64,000 bases of DNA from JACVRW01 sp963751105 (GTDB lineage Bacteria > Actinomycetota > Thermoleophilia > Solirubrobacterales > Thermoleophilaceae): contig CAVVTG010000002.1 of assembly GCA_963751105.1 (NCBI GenBank), positions 2,046,001 to 2,110,000 of the forward strand. Reading direction: 5' to 3'. How positions within the stretch are numbered: the stretch's first letter is position 1; every line of letters begins with the position of its first letter. A program made the position numbers and the translations under genes. Below the pieces are notes generated by a model. It saw nothing but the letters and a program-made list of their open reading frames with translations, had not been told where the DNA came from and made no database searches. Below, piece after piece: positions 1 through 7,605 of the stretch.

Positions 1-370
1 AAGCGGCGAGCGCAGGAAGCGACCGCCGTAGAGCGCGTAGGAAACGGCGCCCGAGCAGTCGTAGCCCGAGTCGAGGCTGCCCTTGCGGTAGAGCTGGTGC
101 CCGCCGCCGTAGCGGTAGGGCTTCTCGACGATCCGGTTGGCCGCCCTGATGGCCTTGACCACCCGCCGGGGCGCCGAGGCCGGCGCGATCAGCGCGCCCG
201 TTGACCAGCGTCGCCTTCTCGGGCGGAGGCGGCGGGGGCGTGAACGTGGCTCCGCCGCCACCCGAGCTGACCACGTCGGCACCGGCGACCGGTGCGAAGG
301 CGGTGAGTCCCGCGAGGCATGCGAATGCCGCAGCGGCACGCACGAGCGTTTTGGGCAAAGGTGAAGGCAT
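1..370 (-). CDS. NlpC/P60-family cell-wall peptidase, cut by window edge, apparent frameshift
   Basis: Reading down from the ATG at 370 gives a signal peptide (KTLVRAAAAFACLAGLTAF, then ending near VAGA), a Gly/Pro-rich linker, and KATLVNG. One surplus G in the GGG at 197-199 then moves the frame to ALIAPASAPRRVVKAIRAAN and on to YRYGGGH and SGYDCSGAVSYAL. DCSG carries the catalytic Cys of NlpC/P60 peptidoglycan endopeptidases. The rest of the domain (His) lies beyond base 1. The upstream ydaO riboswitch fits this family: in actinobacteria c-di-AMP riboswitches commonly control secreted cell-wall hydrolases. The protein is predicted to be exported. Whether the frameshift is biological or a sequencing error is not resolved. 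Confidence 0.72.
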   Translation of the reverse strand, partial: MPSPLPKTLVRAAAAFACLAGLTAFAPVAGADVVSSGGGGATFTPPPPPPEKATLVNGRADRAGLGAPAGGQGHQGGQPDRREALPLRRRAPALPQGQPRLGLRLLGRRFLRALRRSLPALAA

Positions 371-382
371 TCTCTCTCGAAC

Positions 383-512
383 GCCTACGGGGTTAGCTGA
401 CGGGCTCGCGCTGAAAGAGCTTGCGCGCTCTCGACTTGAGAGTTCGCCCCAGTGGCCGAAGCCACCTTGGTTCCCCCGCTCCGCTGGTTAGGCGGATTCG
501 GCGTGGCGAGCA
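383..512 (-). promoter_or_regulatory. c-di-AMP (ydaO/yuaA) riboswitch upstream of the NlpC/P60 gene
   Basis: On the minus strand the leader contains the ydaO landmarks in order: GCCGAATCCGCC, AGCGGGGGAACC, ACTGGGGCGAA, a small hairpin (CTCTC...GAGAG), AGCTCTTTCAGCG, and the 3' core CCCGTCAGCTAACCCCGTAGGC (written here in two pieces: CCCGTCAGCTAACC, CCGTAGGC). The element ends 12 bases before the ATG of the peptidase gene. Known family role: c-di-AMP binding usually turns expression off. A nearly identical 3' half recurs at 16537-16670. Confidence 0.9.
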
Positions 513-641
513 ACCTAGCAGAAGTCTCGGCGAGCGTCCTTGGCCGGGGTTGAGTCCTCTCGAGAAGGAATTCGCCCTCCTCGGGTGCGCTCCTGCCAGG
601 TTTGCGGGCGCGGTGTGAAATGCGGCCCGTGCCGGGCGTTG

Positions 642-2328
642 GTGTCCGTGGACCAGTTGCTCTCGCGATCGCTATTGACTCTCTGCGCCTCGGCCGCGGT
701 GCTGCTCGGCGCCGCCGTGCCTGCGGCCGCGGCCACCCTGCCGCCCGGCTTCAGCGAGCAGATCATGGTCAGCGGCCTGACCCGGCCCATGGACGTGGCC
801 TGGGCGCCGGACGGCCGGATGTTCGTGATCCAGAAGGACGGGCGGCTGCTGGTGGTGCCGCCGGGCTCAACCCGAGCCGTTCAGGTCGACGACTTCTCGC
901 TCATGGTCAACGGCCAGCTCGACCGTGGCCTGCTGGGGCTGGCGGTGGACGCGGACTTCGCGACCAACCAGTACGTCTATCTGCTGTTCACCTACGACAT
1001 CGATCCCCCGGGGCCCGGGGAGAGCGAGTCATCAGGGGAGATGGTGTCCCAACTGCTTCGCCTACGGATAAACCCGCTCAACCAGGTGATTACCCAGACC
1101 GCCATTCTCGGAACGGAGGTCGGCGGGCCCTGCCCCGCGCCGGACAACGACGTCGACTGCATTCCCTCCGAGGGATCCACCCACTCGATCGGGACCGTGC
1201 GAGCGGATCCCGACGGCAGCCTCTGGGTGGGTAGTGGCGACGGCTTCGGTGCGGGTGTCGTGGACCCGCCGGTTCGCACCTACGACGAGGAGAGCATGGC
1301 CGGCAAGATCCTCCACATCGACCGGGACGGGAAGGGGCTGGAGGGCCACCCCTTCTGCCAGGACGAGACCGACCTCGACCTTGTCTGCACCAAGGTCCAT
1401 TCCAGAGGCTTCCGCAATCCCTTCCGTTTCACCCTCCGGCCGGGCGGAGGCCTGGTGGTGGGTGACGTGGGTTGGACCCGTCGCGAGGAGATCGACCTAG
1501 TTCCGGCGGCGGGTGGCGGAAGCTACGGCTGGCCCTGCTTCGAGGGCAGCATCGTCACCCCCGGTTACGCCGCCCTCCCGGATTGCGCCGGGGTGACCGG
1601 TCAGGCCGCTCCCGCCTACGACTACGAGCACTTTGGCACCAACTCGGTGGTGGGCGGACCCACCTACACCGGAGGCGGCTATCCGGCCGCCTACCGAAAC
1701 TCGATCTTCTTCGGGGACTTCACCGGCGGCTTCGTCAACCGGCTCGTGCCCAACGGGGCCGGAGGCTTCAGTGCGCAACCGTTCGCCACCGGCTGGCGCG
1801 GCGTGGCGCTCGAGACCGCGCCCAACGGTGACCTGGTTTCGGTCAATCCAGTGGACTTCGGGGTCAGCGGCGCCGGCACCGTGACCCGCATCACCTATGC
1901 CCCACCGAGTCCCCCTCCTCCTGCGAGCCCGCCGCCCGCGCCGCCACCCCCCGCCGACACGCCGCGGGCCGCGGCTGCGGCTGGGTTCGGTCAAGCCGCG
2001 CCGTGGTCGCATCTCCGGCACGGCCCGCGACCGGAGCGGGGTCCGCAGGGTCGAGGTGGCGGTGCGCCGCCGGCTGCGGGGCCGCGGCTGCAGCTGGTGG
2101 CTGCGCTCCAAGGGGCGAATGGCCCGCAAGCGGCTGCGCTGCGACCGGCCACGCTGGATGAGGGCCGAGCTGCGGCGGGTGAAGGGCGGCGTGCGCTGGA
2201 CCGTCCGGCTGCGCGGACGGCTGCCGGCGGGCACCTACCGCGTGCTCGTCAAGGCCACCGACCGGCAGGGCAACGTAGCCCGGCTGCGACCTAGCCGGGC
2301 GAGCGTGGTGAAGGTGCGGAAGCGCTGA
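642..2328 (+). CDS. Secreted PQQ-dependent glucose/sorbosone dehydrogenase-like protein, apparent frameshift in the linker
   Basis: GTG at 642 (or 648) gives a signal peptide (LLSRSLLTLCASAAVLLGAA, cleavage near AAAA-TLPPGF) followed by a GSDH beta-propeller: VAWAPDGRMFVIQKDG, DRGLLGLAVDADF, THSIGTVRADPDGSLWVGSG, SRGFRNPFRF, SYGWPCFEG. It presumably oxidises a sugar or aldose extracellularly with PQQ. After about residue 420 comes a Pro-rich linker with a C6 run near 1945-1955. There the frame changes by one base into a basic Ig-like C-terminal domain (GRISGTARDRSGVRRVEVAV ... GTYRVLVKATDRQGN) ending at 2326-2328. Without the shift the frame runs to 2294 as nonsense-like Gly/Ala/Pro sequence. 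The start codon is uncertain, with no strong ribosome-binding site. The 3' end overlaps the convergent gene by 38 bases. Confidence 0.78.
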
Positions 2329-4159
2329 GCTCCCGCCGCCGGGTGCGGCCGGGCCGTCGAAGGTCCGGGGCGCCACCCCGTTCGACCCTGAGCAGCGCCC
2401 AGGCGAAGAACGCGAACAGCGACAGGGCGATCGCGGCCACCGTCAGATAGGCGCCGGCGGCCAGGGCATCCGGAACGTCGGGCTTGCGCTCTCGCTGCAG
2501 CAGCTCGATGTCGGGCTGGAACCGGCGCGTGAAGGCGGCGCGAGCCGGCACGGCGGGCGCCGGTATCGCGCGGTCCTCGGGCAGGTAGATCGGCACCGAC
2601 ACGAGCGAATCGCCCTGGTGCAGCCGCAGGTTGGCCTTCCACCCTCCGTGGACCGGGATCGGTCTGGTGGTCCGCCAGCGCCCGGGCCCTACCCGCTCGA
2701 GCGGGTCGAGGATCCGGGCGCCCCCCTGCCAGGCGGTGACGTTGATGAACTCGGGATCGGGGCCGATCGCGCTACGCGGCCGGACGAGGATCTCTCCCTC
2801 CACCGAGCGATCTGCGCCGTCGTCGACTTCGCGCAGGACCATGCTCGCGCTGCGCGGACCGTCGTGGGAGACGGGTACGCCCCACGCCAAGACGCCCACC
2901 GTGACCAGCGCCGCAACCAGCGCGCCACGCCGGTCGGCCACGCTTATCCGGGCGAGCTCCGGGCCCGTGAGGGCGCCGCCGACGAAGCCGCCCAGTGCAC
3001 CCGAGGCCACGGCGGTCAGGAGGCCCAGCAACGCCGCCTCGGGCAGCAGCGCCGGACCCCACGGGATCGGCATCCACAGCTGGCTCCAGGCCCACTCGGC
3101 CGCGAGGCCGACGGTGCCGATCAGGACTCCCGCCAGGGCCCCGGTCGCCACCGGGCTGCGGCCCGCCGCGCGCACGAACGCCGCCTCGACCAGGAGTGCC
3201 TCCACGAGATAGAGCGGGAAGTGCGGCGTGGTCTGACCGAAGACACCGCCGACCATCACCGCGAGGAAACCGCGCAGGACGAGGAAGCCGAGCACCGCGA
3301 GCAGCGCGCCCCCGCGGCCGAGGTAGATCCGGGCCGCAACGAGACCCAGCGCGGACGCGAACATGATCAGGACGGGATGCAGCACCAGCCTGAACTGCGG
3401 CACGCCGAAGTCGAACTCGCCCTGGAACGTCGACAGCGCCACCAGCAGCCCTCCGAGAAGCAGAGCGCGGCGAACGTAGTAGACGCCCACCGGTCGCCGT
3501 TCGCGCTCGGGGTCGCGGCCGAGTGCCCCCGCCGCCTCGGCCAACAGGACGAGGCTGCCCAGCGTGGCCAGCGAGCCGCCGCCGATCAGCATGAGGTGGG
3601 TCGGCCCCCAGAGGGTCACGTCCTGACCGAAGATGCGATGCCACATGTCGTCGAGAGGGAAGCCCGACAGGGCGAACGCACCGCAGGCGGCGATCATCAG
3701 GCCGCCCACGGGGGCCCACCACCCGCCGCCGAGGTTCACCGCCGTGGGACAGGGACGCTCGCGGCCCGACAGGGCGAACGAGAGCGCGCCGGCGGCCAGG
3801 GTGCCGTACAGCCCCACGAGGATCAGGTAGTGGGCCGGGTTGGCCAGCGGGCCGGCGTCGCGGCCGTTGTCGATGTGAAGGGAGATGTCCCAGTACATCC
3901 CGAGCAGCGCGGTGAGCAGAGCGGCACTCACGAGCATCGTCGGGAGGGCGGCCCAGCCGGGAAGGCCCGTCTGTCGCTCGGCCCAGCGCGAAGCCCGGGC
4001 CAGGAAGCCGATCCGTCCGCTGCGATGCCCGGCGATCAGCAACGCCACCACCGCCGTGGCCACCACCGCACCGGCGGTGGCGCCGAGGGCCTCGGCCGCG
4101 GCGGCTCCGCCCGCCGGCTCGTCACCCGTGGCCTGCGCGATCAGAACGGCGGCTCGCAT
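2291..4159 (-). CDS. Large multi-pass membrane protein of unknown function
   Basis: The protein has 622 residues. The first ~425 hold about a dozen hydrophobic segments (for example GATAGAVVATAVVALLIAG, LPTMLVSAALLTALLGMYW, LVGLYGTLAAGALSFALSG, LLGGLLVALSTF). A soluble stretch of about 150 residues follows (VSHDGPRSASMVLREV ... VSVPIYLPED), then a last membrane span (YLTVAAIALSLFAFFAWALL) and a basic tail. Histidines lie in WHRIFGQD and GPTHLML. I do not recognise the family. It is divergent from the TetR/acyl-CoA synthetase operon with an operator-like repeat between them, so it may be controlled by that TetR protein. Confidence 0.8.
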   Translation of the reverse strand: MRAAVLIAQATGDEPAGGAAAAEALGATAGAVVATAVVALLIAGHRSGRIGFLARASRWAERQTGLPGWAALPTMLVSAALLTALLGMYWDISLHIDNGRDAGPLANPAHYLILVGLYGTLAAGALSFALSGRERPCPTAVNLGGGWWAPVGGLMIAACGAFALSGFPLDDMWHRIFGQDVTLWGPTHLMLIGGGSLATLGSLVLLAEAAGALGRDPERERRPVGVYYVRRALLLGGLLVALSTFQGEFDFGVPQFRLVLHPVLIMFASALGLVAARIYLGRGGALLAVLGFLVLRGFLAVMVGGVFGQTTPHFPLYLVEALLVEAAFVRAAGRSPVATGALAGVLIGTVGLAAEWAWSQLWMPIPWGPALLPEAALLGLLTAVASGALGGFVGGALTGPELARISVADRRGALVAALVTVGVLAWGVPVSHDGPRSASMVLREVDDGADRSVEGEILVRPRSAIGPDPEFINVTAWQGGARILDPLERVGPGRWRTTRPIPVHGGWKANLRLHQGDSLVSVPIYLPEDRAIPAPAVPARAAFTRRFQPDIELLQRERKPDVPDALAAGAYLTVAAIALSLFAFFAWALLRVERGGAPDLRRPGRTRRRELSASAPSPRSPG

Positions 4160-4223
4160 CCGCTTAAGCTCCCTGGGTCGAGAAGAGGCGCCGAGCGGAA
4201 CTTGCTCGACCGCGCGCCATCCT

Positions 4224-4243
4224 AACTGAACAGTCAGTCAGTT
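4224..4243. promoter_or_regulatory. Candidate TetR operator
   Basis: Inverted repeat AACTGA-N8-TCAGTT with an additional internal CAGTCAG, in the 135-base gap between the divergent membrane-protein gene and the tetR gene at 4295. ACTGA/TCAGT half-sites resemble known TetR-family operators. Assignment to the adjacent regulator is inference. Confidence 0.5.
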
Positions 4244-4246
4244 CTC

Positions 4247-4262
4247 TGTGCGATCGGTCACA
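4247..4262. promoter_or_regulatory. CRP/FNR-like palindrome
   Basis: TGTGC-GATCGG-TCACA matches the CRP-family consensus TGTGA-N6-TCACA at 9 of 10 defined positions. It sits 33 bases upstream of the tetR start at 4295. No CRP-family regulator is encoded in this window. Confidence 0.35.
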
Positions 4263-4294
4263 GAGGTCACCGAAAGCGACGAGTCAGCCAGCAC

Positions 4295-4936
4295 ATGAGC
4301 TCCCCCACCCGCCGCCGCCTGACCGCCGAGGAACGGCGCGCCGGAATCCTCGACGCCGCGCTGGCCGTGTTCTCGGCGAGCGGCTATCACCCGTCATCGA
4401 TTGACGACATCGCGCGCGAGGCCGGCATCTCCAAGGCCCTGATCTACGAGCACTTCGAGTCCAAGCAGGGGCTGTACGCCGATCTGCTCGAGCGCAACGC
4501 GGCCGAGTTGTTCGAACGGCTCGGCGCGGCCATCGGGAGCGTCGAGGTCGAGTCGGGGGCCATCCGGCTGGCCACCGGGCTGGACGCCTTCTTCGCGTTC
4601 GTCGAGGAGCGCCGCGACGCCTGGCGGATCCTGTTCCGTGACACCGCTGACCCCGAGACGGCCCCCGTGCTCGACCGCATCCTGGAGCAGGTGACCGGGC
4701 TGGTGGCCGCGCTGATCGCCGAGGATCCCGGCGCGAGGGCGATGACCGAGGACGACTCGGAGCAGGCAATACGGCTGCTCGCGCAGATGCTCGTGGGCTC
4801 GGTCCAATCGGTGGCCAACTGGTGGGCCGAGCACCAAGAGGTGCCGCGCGACCAGATCGTCGAGATGGTCATGGCCTACGCCTGGCTCGGTCTCGACCGG
4901 CTCAGCCGGGGCGAGCGCTGGACGCCCCCCGGATGA
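4295..4936 (+). CDS. TetR/AcrR-family transcriptional regulator
   Basis: The protein has 213 residues. The N-terminal helix-turn-helix is RRAGILDAALAVFSASGY followed by IDDIAREAGISKALIYEHFE. A helical ligand domain follows, including the variable aromatic motif VANWWAEHQ near the C-terminus. It overlaps the next gene by ATGA (4933-4936), so regulator and acyl-CoA synthetase are translationally coupled. TetR proteins linked to acyl-CoA synthetases often sense acyl-CoAs. That role is inferred from context only. Confidence 0.9.
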   Translation: MSSPTRRRLTAEERRAGILDAALAVFSASGYHPSSIDDIAREAGISKALIYEHFESKQGLYADLLERNAAELFERLGAAIGSVEVESGAIRLATGLDAFFAFVEERRDAWRILFRDTADPETAPVLDRILEQVTGLVAALIAEDPGARAMTEDDSEQAIRLLAQMLVGSVQSVANWWAEHQEVPRDQIVEMVMAYAWLGLDRLSRGERWTPPG

Positions 4937-6375
4937 GCTTCGTCACCGATGTCGTCGAGGCGGCCGAGCCCTCCCGGCTCGCCCTGGTGTCGATCTCCGC
5001 TGAGGGCGAGCGCCGGGAGCTCACCTTCGGAGAGGTGACCGAACGCTCGGCGCGGATGGCCGGTGCGCTGGCCGGCCGGGGCGTCGGGCGGGGCGACGTG
5101 GTGATGACCGTGGTGGGCAACCGGCCCGAGTGGGTCGACGCGATGCTTGGCGCCTGGCGACTCGGCGCCGTCTCGCTGCCGTGCACGGAGCAGCTTCGCC
5201 CGGCCGATCTGCGGGCCCGCATGGAGCTGGTCGAGCCCGCCGCGGTCGTGGCCGGCGAACGCAACGTCGAGCCGATCCGGGCCACCGGCTACGAAGGACC
5301 GCTGCTGTGCGTGCCGGACGCCGCCGTCGAGGCGGCCGACCCCCTTGCGGCGGTCGAGGTGGCGGACACCGAGCCGGCCCTCATCGTCTTCACCTCGGGC
5401 ACCGCGGGCACGCCCAAGCCCGTGCGACACGGCTACGGCTACCTCACCGGCCAGCGCCTTCAGGCCGAGCACTGGTACGGCGCGCGGCCGGGCGACCTGT
5501 GCTGGTGCACGGCGGCCAGCGGCTGGTCGCTCTCGGCTCGGAACGCGTTCGTTGCCGCCTGGGTGCGCGGGGCCGCGGCGTTGCTGCACGACGCCCGCTT
5601 CGACGCCGACGAGCGCCTCGATCTGCTCGAACGGGAGGGGGTCAACGTGCTCTGCATGTCGCCCACCGAATACCGCGCGATCGCCAAGCGGGCGGAGCTG
5701 CGTCCGCTGCCCGACCTGCGCCACGCCTGCGCCGCCGGCGAGCCGTTGAACCCCGAGGTCGTGCGGGCGTGGGAGGCCGACGCGCGGGTGGCCATCCACG
5801 ACGGCTACGGCCAGACGGAGACCGGCGCGCTCACCGGCATGCCGATCGGCCCCCCGGTGCGCCCGGGGTCGATGGGCAAACCGCTACCCGGCCTCAGCGC
5901 CTGGATAGACGAGGGCGAGCTCGTGGTCGACCCGGCCACCGTTCCCACGTTCTTCCTCGACGGCCCCCGGGACCGGCCCTGGCGCACCGGCGACCGGGTC
6001 ACCGAAGACGACGACGGCTACCTGTGGTTCGAGGGGCGTGCCGACGATGTGATCATCTCGGCCGGCTACCGCATCGGCCCCTTCGAGGTGGAGTCCGCGC
6101 TGGTGTCCCACCCAGCGGTGGCCGAGGCCGCCGCGGTGGCGGCGCCCGACGAGGTGCGGGGGCAGGTGGTGCGCGCGGTGGTTGTTCTGCGGGAGGGCCA
6201 CGAGCCCGGCGACGAGCTCGTCCGCGAGCTGCAGGACCACGTCAAGGACCAGACGGCGCCTTACAAGTACCCGCGCGTGATCGAGTTCGTGTCAGAGCTG
6301 CCCAAGACGCCCAGCGGGAAGATCAAGCGGGCTCTGCTGCGCGATCAGGCGAAGGGGTCGAGCGACACGAGGTAG
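4933..6375 (+). CDS. AMP-forming acyl-CoA synthetase (ACSM/acetyl-CoA-synthetase-like)
   Basis: 480-residue member of the ANL superfamily that activates a carboxylic acid to acyl-AMP and then acyl-CoA. Motifs seen: P-loop IVFTSGTAGTPKPV, GYGQTETG (A5), YLWFEGRADDVIISAGYRIG (A7/A8 hinge) and the catalytic-lysine region PKTPSGKIKR near the C-terminus. The start is the ATG in the ATGA overlap with tetR. It is somewhat short for a typical ACSM enzyme (about 540), mainly at the N-terminus. Substrate chain length cannot be read from the sequence. It overlaps the convergent ATPase gene by 31 bases. Confidence 0.9.
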   Translation: MSFVTDVVEAAEPSRLALVSISAEGERRELTFGEVTERSARMAGALAGRGVGRGDVVMTVVGNRPEWVDAMLGAWRLGAVSLPCTEQLRPADLRARMELVEPAAVVAGERNVEPIRATGYEGPLLCVPDAAVEAADPLAAVEVADTEPALIVFTSGTAGTPKPVRHGYGYLTGQRLQAEHWYGARPGDLCWCTAASGWSLSARNAFVAAWVRGAAALLHDARFDADERLDLLEREGVNVLCMSPTEYRAIAKRAELRPLPDLRHACAAGEPLNPEVVRAWEADARVAIHDGYGQTETGALTGMPIGPPVRPGSMGKPLPGLSAWIDEGELVVDPATVPTFFLDGPRDRPWRTGDRVTEDDDGYLWFEGRADDVIISAGYRIGPFEVESALVSHPAVAEAAAVAAPDEVRGQVVRAVVVLREGHEPGDELVRELQDHVKDQTAPYKYPRVIEFVSELPKTPSGKIKRALLRDQAKGSSDTR

Positions 6376-7529
6376 TGGCGCAGCAGCGGGTCGATCACCC
6401 GCCAGCGCCCGCGGGCCTCGTGCTCCACGATCCCGCTGTCGCGCAGCAGCTTGAGCACGCGGTCGCGCACCCCGGGGTGGATGCGCTTGGGCGGAGGCTG
6501 GTCGTGGGCCACGGCCCGGGCCACCGCGAGGCCGTACTTGTGCAGCAGCCGGATTCGCTCCACCACCTGCTCCATCGTGGGCCGGTCGCCCTCCAGCGCG
6601 CGCTCGAAGCCGAGCTGCACCAGAGCGAGATCGATCTCGTGCGTGTCCAGCTCGAGTGAGACCAGATGGGTCTGCTGGGCGATCCTCATCGTCGCCCGTG
6701 GATGCCCGGCGCCCAGCTCGACGATCCGCTCCAGGGCAACCTCGGGCACGCGGCAGTCGTCGGCGGCGAAACGGTCGGCCAGGCCCCGGTGCCATTCCTC
6801 TTCGGTGATCGGTCGCAGCGAGTAGAAGCTGCCGAAGCCGCTGAACGCGCGGCGGGACGGCGCGAAGAGGTCGCGCACCACGTGCTCGATGCTGCCCGCG
6901 AACAGGTAGCTGACCGACGACGAGCGCTGGAAGATGGCCCGCATGCGGTTGGTCACGGCGTCCGGGTCGCCGTACGGCTTGCGGGCCGAGGCCACCTCCT
7001 GGATCTCGTCGAAGAACAGCATCAGGCGCCTGCCGTCGGCCTTGGCCACGCGCTCGGGCAGCTCGAGGGCCAGGTCGAGAGCGCGCTCGGGGTCCTGAGC
7101 GGCCAGACCCGGAGTGAGAGCTATCTCAACTCCCTCCCCCAGCTCACCCACCATGCGGACGATGGCCGCGCCCTGGCCGGCCGAGAGCGCAGCCCGGCCT
7201 GCGCTGCGGGCGCGGCGAAGCGCCCGGTGGGCGGCGGAGCGGTTGGCAATCACCGCCGCGGCCACGGCTTCCGCCAGCTCAGCAGCATCCGAGACCCTGA
7301 ACAGGTCGATTCTGGCTGTGTAGGCGCCCCGGCGGCGAGCCCGCCCGAGGGCGGCGTCGCACACGCTCGTCTTCCCCGTGCGGCGCGGCCCGGCCACGAT
7401 CAGATGGGTGCCCGCCTCCAGCCGGGTGGCGATCTCGCGCACGTCGTCGCGCCGCCCGATCAGTTGACTGGCCGGAATGGGAGAATCGCTGGGGAACAGA
7501 TCGCCGCTGGCCTGACGCACGCCACTCAT
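6345..7529 (-). CDS. Archaeal-type P-loop ATPase with C-terminal winged-helix domain
   Basis: 394 residues. Walker A GPRRTGKTS sits at residues 47-55, Walker B RLMLFFDEIQ follows, and a sensor-like SYLFAGSIEH lies further on. The C-terminal ~100 residues look like a winged helix (HPGVRDRVLKLLRDSGIVEH, WRVIDPLLRHYL). This is the STAND/'ATPase predominantly from Archaea' type, often found as many paralogues and of unclear cellular role. The promoter region carries unusual TTACACA repeats (7539-7579). Confidence 0.85.
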   Translation of the reverse strand: MSGVRQASGDLFPSDSPIPASQLIGRRDDVREIATRLEAGTHLIVAGPRRTGKTSVCDAALGRARRRGAYTARIDLFRVSDAAELAEAVAAAVIANRSAAHRALRRARSAGRAALSAGQGAAIVRMVGELGEGVEIALTPGLAAQDPERALDLALELPERVAKADGRRLMLFFDEIQEVASARKPYGDPDAVTNRMRAIFQRSSSVSYLFAGSIEHVVRDLFAPSRRAFSGFGSFYSLRPITEEEWHRGLADRFAADDCRVPEVALERIVELGAGHPRATMRIAQQTHLVSLELDTHEIDLALVQLGFERALEGDRPTMEQVVERIRLLHKYGLAVARAVAHDQPPPKRIHPGVRDRVLKLLRDSGIVEHEARGRWRVIDPLLRHYLVSLDPFA

Positions 7530-7538
7530 CCTAGCTTG

Positions 7539-7579
7539 TTACACAGCTCTTGTGTAAGTATTACTCAGGTTTTGTGTAA
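7539..7579. repeat. TTACACA/TGTGTAA repeat cluster at the ATPase promoter
   Basis: TTACACA (7539-7545) and TGTGTAA (7551-7557) form a perfect inverted repeat with spacer GCTCT. A second TGTGTAA at 7573-7579 is a direct copy exactly 22 bases downstream of the first. The cluster lies in the 76-base gap between the ATPase start (7529, minus) and the DUF255 gene start (7606, plus). The 22-base period puts both copies on one helix face, so this is most likely an operator. It could act on either gene. Confidence 0.6.
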
Positions 7580-7605
7580 TGCACGGCCCGGGTAGCCTGA
7601 TCGAC

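Noticed and set aside
2618..4225. Long plus-strand open frame of 535 codons
   Set aside because: Antisense shadow of the membrane-protein gene; low-complexity Gln/Arg/Gly-rich translation with no domain. The same reasoning excludes other long open frames such as 7561-10005 minus and 10911-13193 plus.
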